A DNA stretch of 64,000 nt from Myxococcus xanthus (GTDB lineage: Bacteria; Myxococcota; Myxococcia; Myxococcales; Myxococcaceae), in assembly GCF_013116825.1 (NCBI RefSeq), contig NZ_JABFNS010000027.1, positions 1-64,000 on the forward strand. Direction: 5' to 3'. The notes beneath the pieces are model-generated. The model was not told where the DNA came from. It did not search any database and saw only the letters and a list, made by a program, of their open reading frames with translations. This document shows, piece after piece, positions 1 through 8,110 of this stretch. A program made the position numbers and the translations under genes. How positions within the stretch are numbered: the first letter of the stretch is position 1; the number at the start of each line of letters is the position of its first letter.

Positions 1-9
1 GCCCGGCAA

Positions 10-501
10 TCACCCACCCTTTCGGTCCACCCGCTCCAACTTGCGCCGCGGAGGACCTTCCTCGGGCTCGGGCCGTAACGAGGCCAGCTGCTCGGCCGCC
101 GCGTCCGCCGCCATGTGCCGTACGGTCGCCAGGACTTCTTCGAATCGCCCCGATGCGTCCAAGCGGTCGGCCAGATCCCGCGCCTTTCCCGCCGCACGTG
201 TATATGCGCGACGCTCCAGCGCCGAGGCCGGCAAGAGGGAAGCCGACAGGAAGCCCAGGGCCAGGACCCCAAGTCCCGCCCCCACGGGATGCTCTCGCAT
301 CGTCCGCGCTGTCCACGTCTGGGCTCCCACCGCGCGGGAGCGCGCATCGTCTCGCGAGGGAAACTTCTCTCGGAGGCTCCCGGCAACCGCCCGGCCCTTG
401 TCGCGGACCGTCCGCAACGGCGCCAGTCCCCCTTGCGTCTGACCTGGAGCGCCGCCGTTCCGTCCCTCGCGCGCAGCCGTCTTGTTCGCGCTACGTCTCA
501 T
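10..501 (-). CDS. Small single-span membrane protein, unknown (YtxH/DUF3618-like layout)
   Basis: The protein has 163 residues. The ATG has GGAGG about 7 nt upstream and overlaps the stop of the upstream gene (ATGA), so the two form a translationally coupled pair. The first 65 residues are basic and polar. One hydrophobic segment lies at about residues 73-91 after REHPVGAG, followed by a charged amphipathic helix. The segment from residue 70 resembles residues of the protein encoded at 1740-2999, which shares a glycine-rich span, an LLP motif and ERRA. No enzyme motif is visible. A role at the inner membrane in stress or envelope support is inference only. Confidence 0.6.
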   Translation of the reverse strand: MRRSANKTAAREGRNGGAPGQTQGGLAPLRTVRDKGRAVAGSLREKFPSRDDARSRAVGAQTWTARTMREHPVGAGLGVLALGFLSASLLPASALERRAYTRAAGKARDLADRLDASGRFEEVLATVRHMAADAAAEQLASLRPEPEEGPPRRKLERVDRKGG

Positions 502-935
502 GACTCAGCCTCCCCTTCCACATCACCTGCACCGCTGGCGCGAAACACCCGCCCCGCGAGCAGGCCTGCCCCCAGCAGTCCCGTGAGCAACAATCCCGGG
601 CGCTGCCGCACGAACTGCCCCGTGCGGTCCAGGAATGCCTCGACGGATTGCTCATCCAGCCGCGAGGAGGCGCCGCGAAACATGCGCTCTCCCGTCTCCA
701 GCATGCGTTGCGATGCCGGGCTCGGTGCACGCCGGGTGGCGCTGCTCAACCCCTCTGCCATGTCCTCCAGCACCGACACGAGCAAGCCCCGCTGGAAGTT
801 CAGGCGCTCCTTCACCCGGCCCCGCGCGTATCCCGTGACCTGTTCGAGCTGCTTCTGCGCAGCTTCCATCCTGGGTGATGCGCGTCGCGCTGGGCCGCGC
901 GAGCGCTTCCTCTCCTTTGTCTTCGTCGAGGCCAT
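498..935 (-). CDS. Small membrane-anchored protein, unknown
   Basis: This is a 145-residue protein. I chose the ATG at 935 because AGGAGG sits 9 nt upstream; a longer in-frame reading to 989 has no ribosome binding site. The N terminus is very basic (MASTKTKERKRSRG), the middle is predicted helical, and a single hydrophobic span lies near residues 112-130 (RPGLLLTGLLGAGLLAG) before a short acidic tail. It is the first gene of a coupled pair with the gene at 10-501. The layout is like the YtxH/DUF3618 class of small stress-linked membrane proteins, but no signature is strong enough for a family name. Confidence 0.6.
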   Translation of the reverse strand: MASTKTKERKRSRGPARRASPRMEAAQKQLEQVTGYARGRVKERLNFQRGLLVSVLEDMAEGLSSATRRAPSPASQRMLETGERMFRGASSRLDEQSVEAFLDRTGQFVRQRPGLLLTGLLGAGLLAGRVFRASGAGDVEGEAES

Positions 936-1081
936 GATGTGCGTCCTCCTGACACCGAAGGTAGACACCTCCGCGTCACGTCCGGGCAACCAGACCGCTC
1001 ACGGCGTGGTCGTTCGCACGCACGTCCCGTGGGTACCTTGCGGGCATGGCCGTCGCCACGTTGATTCATCAGGAGGCGAAC

Positions 1082-1756
1082 ATGAAGCCAGAGCAGGAGA
1101 AGACGCTGCACGAAGAGGCCGTGGCAACGGTGGACCGCCTGGTGCTCAAGCACCCGGAGCTGAAAAAAGAGCTGGAGCAGGTAGAGGGCTATGCCGTCTT
1201 CCCCTCGCTGGGCAGGGCATCGCTGGTCCTCGGCGGCTCATACGGCCACGGCGAGGTCTTCGAGAAGGGCAAGCCGATTGGCTTCGCCACGCTGAGCCAG
1301 TTGACCCTCGGAGTCCAGGTGGGCGGACAGACCCTGAGCGAGCTCATCTTCTTCCATGACCGTAATGCCCTTGAAGCGTTCAAGGGAGGAAAGGCGGCCT
1401 TCGCCGCCAACGCGTCCGCAGTGCTCGTGAAGGCGGCGGCGTCCGGAACCATCAACTATGCGAAGTGCGTTGCCCACGCCTATTCGCGTGGCGGCATGCT
1501 GCTCGAGGCCTCCCTGGGCGGACAGAAGTTCACGTTCATTCCGCGTTCGTCGGACACATCGGAGCGAGGGAACGGCGGCCTGATGCGGCGCTTCCGCAGG
1601 CAGGAGTCCTCCGAGGAGAACGGGGCCGATGACACCGGGCAGCAGCCGCGGCTGCAAGCATCGCAGCCCCCTCCTGCCCTGACCACGGGGCTGACGGCTG
1701 CCGCCCTGCTGCTCACCCGGATCATCAAGGCGCAGGCCAGTGCTCGCCACGAATGA
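1082..1756 (+). CDS. SYLF (Ysc84-type) lipid-binding domain protein
   Basis: The protein has 224 residues and starts at the ATG preceded by AGGAGG; an earlier ATG at 1046 lacks such a site. Residues about 30-165 match the SYLF/Ysc84 domain, with EGYAVFPSLGRA, a GHGEVFEKGKPIGFATL stretch and LGVQVGGQTLSELIFF, the pattern of this phosphoinositide/lipid-binding family. There is no signal peptide. The C-terminal 60 residues are low in complexity and end in a weakly hydrophobic helix (TAAALLLTRI). A second SYLF gene starts inside its last codons on the same strand, so they are probably cotranscribed. The bacterial role of SYLF proteins is poorly known. Confidence 0.8.
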   Translation: MKPEQEKTLHEEAVATVDRLVLKHPELKKELEQVEGYAVFPSLGRASLVLGGSYGHGEVFEKGKPIGFATLSQLTLGVQVGGQTLSELIFFHDRNALEAFKGGKAAFAANASAVLVKAAASGTINYAKCVAHAYSRGGMLLEASLGGQKFTFIPRSSDTSERGNGGLMRRFRRQESSEENGADDTGQQPRLQASQPPPALTTGLTAAALLLTRIIKAQASARHE

Positions 1757-2999
1757 AGCGCCCATCCGAGACAAACTGGTGAGCCAAGGCCAACGCGCGC
1801 TGAAGCTCGCGAGGATGGAGCTGCGCGTCCACCGCAGACTGCATGGTGACGCACGGGCGGCATTGCACCGGCTGGAGGCCCGCTCACCGGCGCTGGCCCA
1901 GGCGAGGGCTCGGGCCTACGCCTATGCCGTCTTCCCTTCGCTAGGCCAGGGGAGCGCCGTGCTCGGAGGCACCTGGGGGATGGGCGAGGTCTTCCGTCAT
2001 GGGCGGCTGGTCGGATACGCGGCGCTGGTCCAGCTGACCGTGGGAGTTCAGCTGGGCGGACAGACATCTTCGGAGGTCGTCCTCTTCGAGGACCAGGAGG
2101 CATTCCAACGCTTCAAGCATGGCGGAACGGGACTGGCTCTCAACGCGGCCGCGACCCTGGTCAAGGCAGGCGCGGCGAGGGCGAGGGGCCCGGCTGGCAG
2201 CACGACGGTCGCGCTGGCCACGGATGGAGGAATGTGGCTGGGCGCCGCGCTCGGCGCCCAGCGTGCCTTCGTCGTGCCGGCCGTCCTCACCCGCAGCAGT
2301 ACATTGCGCCGGGTTCTCTCATCCATACCTTCTTTGACACGAGGAACGCCGGCCCCCAATGAGGGCGAAACAAGGGAGAGCGCGATGGCCAAGGCGCAGA
2401 CGACCAAAACCGGGAGAAAGAGGTTGGGCAAGCTCACCGCGGCCTGGAAGCGCCGCAAGGCCCATGACGAAGAGAAGACAGGCCCCCAGAAGGTGGCCGC
2501 TCATACACGCGAGGCCATGCAACGGGTCAGCACCCGAGGGCGCGAGACACTGGAGCATCTGCGAGACCGGGTCCCCAGTGGAGACAGACTCCGTGAGCGA
2601 GCAGGCAAGGCACGCGCCTGGGCAGCCGACCAACTGGGTGAACACGCGGTGGCCATCGGGTTGACCACGCTGGCAGCAGGCGTCGCGGGAGCGGCGCTGC
2701 TCCCCGTGTCGGACCGGGAGCGCCGCGCGTTGAGCTCCGTGTCCCACAAGGTGCAGGGACTGACCCACTCCCTTGGGGCCAGCCCACGGATTGCGCGGGT
2801 GGCCCAGTCCGTGAACGACGCGGTGGCACGCGTCCGCCGCGGTGACGGCGCTTCCACGGAGGAGGAGAAACCCCGCGCCCCCCGCCCCAAGAAAGCCGCG
2901 GCGACGCGTGGCAAGAAAGCCGCGGGGAGGCCAGCGGCGGCCGCCAAGACATCGCGCCGTCCCCGGAAGGCCGGCCCTCCGCCCCAGGCCAGCAAGTAG
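1740..2999 (+). CDS. SYLF-domain protein fused to a membrane module with a lysine/alanine-rich tail
   Basis: The 419-residue reading frame begins at a GTG overlapping the end of the previous gene; later starts (GTG at 1779, ATG at 1815) are possible. Residues about 55-195 are a SYLF domain (YAVFPSLGQG, VGVQLGGQTSSEVVLF). After a linker comes a second unit from residue 216 with a hydrophobic span (about 302-321) and the LLPVSDRERRA pattern seen in the protein at 10-501. The last 45 residues are rich in Lys, Ala, Pro and Arg, like histone H1 tails. An internal in-frame ATG at 2385 has AGGGAG upstream, so the second unit may also be made alone. Confidence 0.7.
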   Translation: MLATNEAPIRDKLVSQGQRALKLARMELRVHRRLHGDARAALHRLEARSPALAQARARAYAYAVFPSLGQGSAVLGGTWGMGEVFRHGRLVGYAALVQLTVGVQLGGQTSSEVVLFEDQEAFQRFKHGGTGLALNAAATLVKAGAARARGPAGSTTVALATDGGMWLGAALGAQRAFVVPAVLTRSSTLRRVLSSIPSLTRGTPAPNEGETRESAMAKAQTTKTGRKRLGKLTAAWKRRKAHDEEKTGPQKVAAHTREAMQRVSTRGRETLEHLRDRVPSGDRLRERAGKARAWAADQLGEHAVAIGLTTLAAGVAGAALLPVSDRERRALSSVSHKVQGLTHSLGASPRIARVAQSVNDAVARVRRGDGASTEEEKPRAPRPKKAAATRGKKAAGRPAAAAKTSRRPRKAGPPPQASK

Positions 3000-3160
3000 G
3001 GACGCAGGCCGTCCGCTCCTTCAGCGCAACACCGGAGCTCCCAGCGGAACGTCTCCTGTTCCGCTGCAGAAGGTGAAATCGGACGAGGCGTTCGGGTGGG
3101 GCTGGAGGCCAGCGCATCGTCATTGCTGGCGCACAGGGGGCGCGTAAGGTGACGGGCGAA

Positions 3161-4240
3161 ATGGCCTCCACTCGCGGTATCGCGCTCTCCTGCCTCGTCG
3201 TGCTCGGCTTCGTAGCTGCTTGCGGCGACGATTCCACCCCCACCGCTCCACCCGACGCGTCTGCGCCAGAGACGTGCGACAGCGTCGGCGTCGCGCTGTG
3301 CGGCGACACCTGTACGAGCATCGAGACCGACCCGGCGCACTGCGGAGGTTGCGACCAGGCGTGCGGGACTGCTGAGGCCTGTGAGGGTGGTGTCTGCGTC
3401 GCGCGGTGTCAGATCGGCGACCAGCAGGTCGCCTCCGGAGCAGTGAACTCGGCGAATTCGTGCGAACAGTGCGAGCCGGCGACGTCCGCGACCACGTGGA
3501 CGCAACGCGCGGACGGGACGCAATGCAACCCGGGACAAGTTTGCTCGGATGGAGTGTGCAGCCCGAAGTGCTTCATCGACGGCATTCTCTACGCCGAGGG
3601 TACGCCGAACCCGGCCAATGCCTGCGAAACGTGCTCATCGTCGGCGTCGACGACGAACTGGACGGCGCGCGCAAGCATTCCGCTGCTGAACGGCGGCGAC
3701 GACATCATGGAGCAAGGCTGGACGACGGTCGCGCAGACGCCGAACACGCTCACGTACGGCGCGGACTACGTTCGCCTCGCGACGTCGACGAACAGCGGCT
3801 CGGCGACGAGTGGGCAACTGCTTATCACGCGGGCAGACGCGTTCGACGGAACGAAGCCGTTCAAGCTTCAAGTGACGATGCAGGTCGAATCGGTGAACAC
3901 GCACAACACGTTCGACAGTGGAGCGGCCATCCTTGGGAGCTTCACGCAGCCGTTTGGCAACACCTTGGATCGTTCGCAGATGCTCTACCTCGACAGCGCG
4001 GCGATCGGCTGGGCGGATAACACTCAGTCCGCGGCGTTCTCAGTGACCGACGGCGCGTATCATGTCTACGAGCTCGCGGTGGATGCAGAGAAGGTGGCGA
4101 CGGTCAGCATCGACGGCGTCGCGAAGCTCACGCGGACCAACTTCACGACGAACGGCGCCCTCGCCATCGGCGACCAGACAAACGATGCGAACGTCGATGG
4201 CGCGGTGCGGATCAAGTCGGTCGCGCTGATGTGTCCCTGA
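3161..4240 (+). CDS. Secreted cysteine-rich lipoprotein with C-terminal lectin-like domain
   Basis: The protein has 359 residues. The ATG at 3161 follows AAGG at good spacing and gives a classic lipoprotein signal ending VAAC-GDD. Residues about 35-170 hold three cysteine-rich modules (for example CGGCDQACGTAEAC and CNPGQVCSDGVC) of the kind common in myxobacterial surface proteins. Residues about 180-359 have few cysteines and alternate beta-type hydrophobics, resembling a concanavalin/LamG-like sandwich. Codon use is less biased to G/C in third positions than in its neighbours, with many cga, aac and acg codons, which suggests a more distant origin. Its function is unknown. Confidence 0.7.
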   Translation: MASTRGIALSCLVVLGFVAACGDDSTPTAPPDASAPETCDSVGVALCGDTCTSIETDPAHCGGCDQACGTAEACEGGVCVARCQIGDQQVASGAVNSANSCEQCEPATSATTWTQRADGTQCNPGQVCSDGVCSPKCFIDGILYAEGTPNPANACETCSSSASTTNWTARASIPLLNGGDDIMEQGWTTVAQTPNTLTYGADYVRLATSTNSGSATSGQLLITRADAFDGTKPFKLQVTMQVESVNTHNTFDSGAAILGSFTQPFGNTLDRSQMLYLDSAAIGWADNTQSAAFSVTDGAYHVYELAVDAEKVATVSIDGVAKLTRTNFTTNGALAIGDQTNDANVDGAVRIKSVALMCP

Positions 4241-4272
4241 GTATCTGCGAAAGAATGGCCCGACGACGAGGG

Positions 4273-4293
4273 GGGCAGGCCGCGCCGCTGCCC
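4273..4293. terminator. Hairpin between convergent genes
   Basis: GGGCAG and CTGCCC form a 6-bp stem with a 9-nt loop, just after the lipoprotein stop and before the convergent amine-oxidase gene end. A run of six T lies further on, at about 4361. No T tract follows the stem directly, so this is only a possible terminator. The remaining roughly 250 bases up to 4542 show nothing else that I can support. Confidence 0.3.
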
Positions 4294-4542
4294 TCAGTCC
4301 CGACCTGCAACCCTCGAAGCCTGCCCGACGCTGCCGGTATCTGCGTTCGCACGGCCACCTTTTTTCGCCCCACCCGCGCCCGCCGCGAAAACGGGTTCGG
4401 GCCCTCCGCAACCAGCCCCCTCCCCTCCGCGGCCCAGCGCCAGACTGACCGGGCGCGTCACCGTGCTGGCAAGACTCACCAGCACCGAGGAGATCGGGAA
4501 GCCGCCCCCACGGCCACTCGCATATCGCTTCCGCGGCCTGAA

Positions 4543-5952
4543 TCAGGCGCCGCGCAGGCCTCCTGCCATGCACGCCCCGCTGGCTCCTGACAGGATTTCA
4601 AGGGCGGCGCGTTGGCCAGAGAAGAGAGCCCCCTCCATCCAGCCGGGCATGGGAGAGGTTTGGTCTCCGGCGAAGTGGACGCGGCCTTCGCGCGCTACGA
4701 GCGCGTGTCCCCACTGCGTGAGCTGCGTCGGCCGGAACCACGCAAAGGCGCCCCGAGCCCAAGGGTCCAGGTCCCATGCATAGGAGGTTCCGCTCTGCAC
4801 TTCGGAGGACAGCTCCGGCGCGAACTGGCTCAGGCCCCGCACAGTCATCGCGATGCGCTCCTCCTCGGAGAGAAGGCCCGCCGCGCGGGCGCACGGGCCC
4901 ACGCAATACGCTTCGAGGATGCCTGACGGCGGTGGTTGTGTCGGTGCGGCGTCGAGGACGTGCATGATGGGGAGGTCCGTCAGCCACCCACTTGACCACC
5001 CCCACTCTGTCCAGAGGCGGCGCCGGTATTGGATGAAGGTGCGCACGACGGACGTATGCTCGAGCTCGCGAATCGCCCGCAGCTTGTCCGCCGAGAAGGC
5101 GGGGACGAGCTCAACATCACGAAGGACCGAGAACGGAATGGCGCACACGAGCCGCTCCGCTGTGAAAGTCGTGTGTTCTCCCGTGCTGCTGCGGCAATAC
5201 ACGCGGACGGTCCCCTGTTCCTGCGCGATGCGCTTCGCGGCACATCCGAACTGAATCCTTCCACCGAGCGTCTCCGCCAGGGCGGCGGGAAGCCGGTCAC
5301 TTCCGCCCCTCAAGGTGTAGGCGCTCGAGCCTCCTCTGCCGACAGTCAGCAACTCCCGTCGAAGAACGCCAAGCGCCGAGCTTGCGTCGATGCCATCACC
5401 CACGAGGTCAAACCGCCCCAGGCTCACCGCGTCGATGGCCGCTGAAGAAGCGCCCCGTTCCGCGAGCGCCTCACGAAGGGTCAAGCCATCCAGGTGGGTC
5501 GCGCCTGGACTGGGCCAGGACGCATGGAAGGGGTCGCCGACAGCCTCCACGAGGGGAGACACGTACCTCCGATAGAGGCCTGAAAGGCCGAGCTGCTGCT
5601 CATCCGCCCCAAGGACATACGGGAGGCCTGTGTCATCACCGATGGGGGCCAGGATGCGACGTCCCCGAAGATGGAAGGGCCGCAAGGCCGACGTGTGCGG
5701 AACTGGCAGCGGGTCGAGCTCCAGGCCGAGCCTCCTCGCCAAGCCGAGGACCGTCGAGTGCCCGCTGAGGACGTACTTCGCGCCCGCCTCGGCGTACATT
5801 CCGTCCAGGAACGGCTGCCGCAGGGTCAAAACCCGGCCACCGACACGAGAGCGTGCCTCGAGCACGACGACATCCCGGCCCGCGAGGACAAGCGCATGCG
5901 CTGCCGCCAGTCCCGCGAGGCCCGCGCCCAGAATGATGACGCGTTCGCTCAT
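4543..5952 (-). CDS. FAD-dependent amine-oxidase-family oxidoreductase of the YcaO RiPP locus
   Basis: The protein has 469 residues, the usual size for bacterial flavin monoamine oxidases. The N terminus carries the dinucleotide-binding motif GAGLAGLAAAHAL followed by the acidic strand end VVVLEARSRVGGR, which holds the FAD ribose. The C terminus has the second FAD motif, VHFAGDQTSPMPGWMEGAL, with the GWMEGAL signature. It has no signal peptide, so it acts in the cytoplasm. It starts 31 bases after the YcaO gene stop on the same strand, so I read it as a tailoring oxidase of the RiPP locus. Its substrate is unknown; oxidation of a peptide side chain or azoline is inference, and an unrelated amine substrate is possible. 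Confidence 0.8.
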   Translation of the reverse strand: MSERVIILGAGLAGLAAAHALVLAGRDVVVLEARSRVGGRVLTLRQPFLDGMYAEAGAKYVLSGHSTVLGLARRLGLELDPLPVPHTSALRPFHLRGRRILAPIGDDTGLPYVLGADEQQLGLSGLYRRYVSPLVEAVGDPFHASWPSPGATHLDGLTLREALAERGASSAAIDAVSLGRFDLVGDGIDASSALGVLRRELLTVGRGGSSAYTLRGGSDRLPAALAETLGGRIQFGCAAKRIAQEQGTVRVYCRSSTGEHTTFTAERLVCAIPFSVLRDVELVPAFSADKLRAIRELEHTSVVRTFIQYRRRLWTEWGWSSGWLTDLPIMHVLDAAPTQPPPSGILEAYCVGPCARAAGLLSEEERIAMTVRGLSQFAPELSSEVQSGTSYAWDLDPWARGAFAWFRPTQLTQWGHALVAREGRVHFAGDQTSPMPGWMEGALFSGQRAALEILSGASGACMAGGLRGA

Positions 5953-5983
5953 TCGAGAGGTCGCCTCGCGCGTTCGGTGAGGC

Positions 5984-7969
5984 TCATGCCAGCGGAAGCA
6001 GGTACGGATTCAGCAACCCTCGCCTGAGCTTGAGCGGCGATGAGGGCAGTTGGGGATTGCGCGGGGGCAGGCGGCGCGGCAGCAGCCCACTCCCGAGGCG
6101 TAACAGGCTCGGACAGAACGCCAGAGGCTGCGTCCCAAGGACCAGCGCCTGGCAAGTCCGGAACGGAGAGGCCGCCGCCAGCGTGAGATTGATGACCAGG
6201 GTGCGCAGCCCATGCTGTCGGAACCTCGTAACGAGCGCCCCCGCCGCGTCGGGGAGCCGAACACGAGGGAGCGCCACCGGGGGACCTTCCAGGAGCAGGT
6301 CGACAGCGCTCCGCATCGCGGGGTTCAAGTAGAGCAACGTGATGTCGAGGAGGGAGTCGACGAGCCAGTAGTTCTCCAGGACCGGGGGCCGTCGGAGCGC
6401 CTCGAAGTCAATCGGAAGCTCCCGACGCAGGGCCACCGCCTCCGTCAACATTCGCATCTCACGGAGCGCCCGGTGCACGGCCACTGCCGGGTCCCCCGCT
6501 GCCGCGGCGGCGAGGAGCGACCCTCCCTTGGGGAACGCTCCCGCTCCTGTCGCTTCGGCGATGAGCGCGATGACGTGCAGGCCGGCGCGACCGGGCAGGT
6601 ACGAGAAGTGGAGAGTCCAGCCCGCCCCCTTGAAATGACGAAACACCCCCTCATCAATGCCGAGCGTAGCCATGTCGAGGCGCCGCGCCCCTTGACCTCG
6701 GTACCAGGCGAGCTGGAGCGCATCGCGCTCTACCACCTCCAGGAGCGCGGACCGCAACGCGGCGTCATCGCTCGTATGCGTCGCGACGCCATTGGATGAG
6801 GCACACAGGAAGCGCGGGCCCACGAGCCGTTCGGAAGTCGTGAAGGCCGCGGGAACGAGCAATTGCTCACCGGTCTCCGCATCCGTGGCCCTGACCCAAT
6901 CCAGTGGCGTGTCCTGGGTGACTGGCGCGTAGGGGAACCCCGGGCTTGCGTACTGCTCCGGCGTGTAGAGGTCCCAATCACGCAGGGGCAGGAAAGGTTG
7001 CTCGAGCGCACGCGCCGGAGTCGCGCAGACGTCGGGCACACGAAGGAGCGACGAGGCACGCTCGATGGCCTCTGCTCGCGCGGTCAGCCTCCGCTCCTCC
7101 AGGGATGCTCCGACGCCCACCTGGGCCAGGAAATGTCCTGACACCACGGGACGACCTCGTTTCCGAAGACGCAGGGTGGCGGCGCCCCAGGTCAGGGTGA
7201 CAATGGGAGGCTCCCCCCTCCTGCCACGGACCGTGGCTTCGCGCGTCGTGATTCCCACGCGCCCCAGCGCGGCACCGGCCATCCGCGAGCCCTCCAGCCT
7301 GCCGATGCGCTTCGCCGCGCCCCTGTTCGCGGAGCACGGGCATCCCGCCGCGGGTCGGGACCGGATGCGTCTGGCGTCTGCCCGCCCGTAGGCCCCCTCT
7401 GTCCAGGCACGCGCATCGAGGGAATGTGGCTTCATGGCTTGCCGGAGGGCGGTCAGCTCGGCTGCCCCCAGCGCAATCACGGCGCGGCGAGGGAGCGCAT
7501 TCGCCACGGCGGCGGCCTCATCGGGCGCATCCGCGCTCTGGACCTCCCAGAGCAGACCACAGGCGATACACACACCACTGCCAGCGCTTCGCCAACGTGT
7601 GGCGCTCAGTTGGATGAGGGGTCCGCTGTGCTCGGAAATGTCGGCCGTGCGAAGAGGTCCCAGTCGCAGCCTGCCGGTGATTCCCAATGCCTTGCGGAGG
7701 GCGTGCTCGTCCATCCAACGTGGAGCGCCTCTCCCCAGCGCCCCTTCCTCTTCGAGCCGCGCCCCGAGCTCCCTGGCTCCGGCAGGGTCGACGCCCGCCT
7801 TCACCAGCGCGCGGACGACCGCGGCGTGCCCTCCGCGGCGAACGTCTCCGAGGATGGAGACGAGAAGAGCAAAGGGGAGGCCCCGTATCTCCATCAGCGC
7901 CCTGCGGGTCTGAAGGACGGAGATTCCCCTCGCCATTTCGAGGAGCACGACGCCTGATTGAACGCCCAT
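5984..7969 (-). CDS. YcaO-domain cyclodehydratase with N-terminal extension (TOMM/RiPP maturation)
   Basis: The protein has 661 residues. The C-terminal half (about 235-661) is a YcaO domain: RAEAIERASS (about 298-307) and SNGVATHTSDDAALRSALLEVVERDA fragments (about 392-417) match the ATP-binding glutamates of the family, and AVAVHRALREMRML and the QPLAF segment match later blocks. YcaO enzymes activate peptide backbone amides with ATP to form azolines, thioamides or amidines. The N-terminal 230 residues are helical and contain CIAC (134-137) and CPC (210-212), which could form a zinc site like that of the E1-like partner domain. The C terminus (NPYLLPLA) lacks a perfect PxPxP tail. The start at 7969 has no strong ribosome site; M12 is an alternative. 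It lies 18 bases after the precursor peptide gene. Confidence 0.85.
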   Translation of the reverse strand: MGVQSGVVLLEMARGISVLQTRRALMEIRGLPFALLVSILGDVRRGGHAAVVRALVKAGVDPAGARELGARLEEEGALGRGAPRWMDEHALRKALGITGRLRLGPLRTADISEHSGPLIQLSATRWRSAGSGVCIACGLLWEVQSADAPDEAAAVANALPRRAVIALGAAELTALRQAMKPHSLDARAWTEGAYGRADARRIRSRPAAGCPCSANRGAAKRIGRLEGSRMAGAALGRVGITTREATVRGRRGEPPIVTLTWGAATLRLRKRGRPVVSGHFLAQVGVGASLEERRLTARAEAIERASSLLRVPDVCATPARALEQPFLPLRDWDLYTPEQYASPGFPYAPVTQDTPLDWVRATDAETGEQLLVPAAFTTSERLVGPRFLCASSNGVATHTSDDAALRSALLEVVERDALQLAWYRGQGARRLDMATLGIDEGVFRHFKGAGWTLHFSYLPGRAGLHVIALIAEATGAGAFPKGGSLLAAAAAGDPAVAVHRALREMRMLTEAVALRRELPIDFEALRRPPVLENYWLVDSLLDITLLYLNPAMRSAVDLLLEGPPVALPRVRLPDAAGALVTRFRQHGLRTLVINLTLAAASPFRTCQALVLGTQPLAFCPSLLRLGSGLLPRRLPPRNPQLPSSPLKLRRGLLNPYLLPLA

Positions 7970-7986
7970 GTCGTGCCCGGGACGAC
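7970..7986 (-). promoter_or_regulatory. Hairpin between precursor and YcaO genes
   Basis: In the 18-base gap, GTCGT and ACGAC form a 5-bp stem with a CCCGGGC loop, directly before the YcaO ATG. Such a structure could lower enzyme translation or trim readthrough relative to the precursor, as is common in RiPP operons. It is short and could be chance. Confidence 0.25.
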
Positions 7987-7987
7987 G

Positions 7988-8110
7988 CTACTTCGAGATG
8001 TGGGAAATGTTGGACACGTTGGTTTCAAATGCCTTGAGCGCGGACACCTTCAGAACGCGCACCGTGACCTTGAAAGTCTTTGCACGCTTCGTACGAGCAG
8101 GCTTCTTCAT
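7988..8110 (-). CDS. Putative RiPP precursor peptide (40 residues) for the YcaO locus
   Basis: This small gene is preceded by GGGAGG about 8 nt before the ATG and ends with TAG 18 bases before the YcaO start. It encodes 40 residues. The N-terminal two thirds is basic (MKKPARTKRAKTFKVTVRVL), plausible as a leader. The C-terminal part, ETNVSNISHISK, is rich in Ser and Thr (one Thr, three Ser) with no Cys; another Ser lies in KVSALK. Hydroxyl residues next to Val, Asn and Ile fit oxazoline or methyloxazoline formation by the adjacent YcaO enzyme. Base composition is clearly less GC-rich than the window. I do not recognise a named precursor family. The role is inferred from position, size, ribosome site and composition. 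Confidence 0.7.
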   Translation of the reverse strand: MKKPARTKRAKTFKVTVRVLKVSALKAFETNVSNISHISK

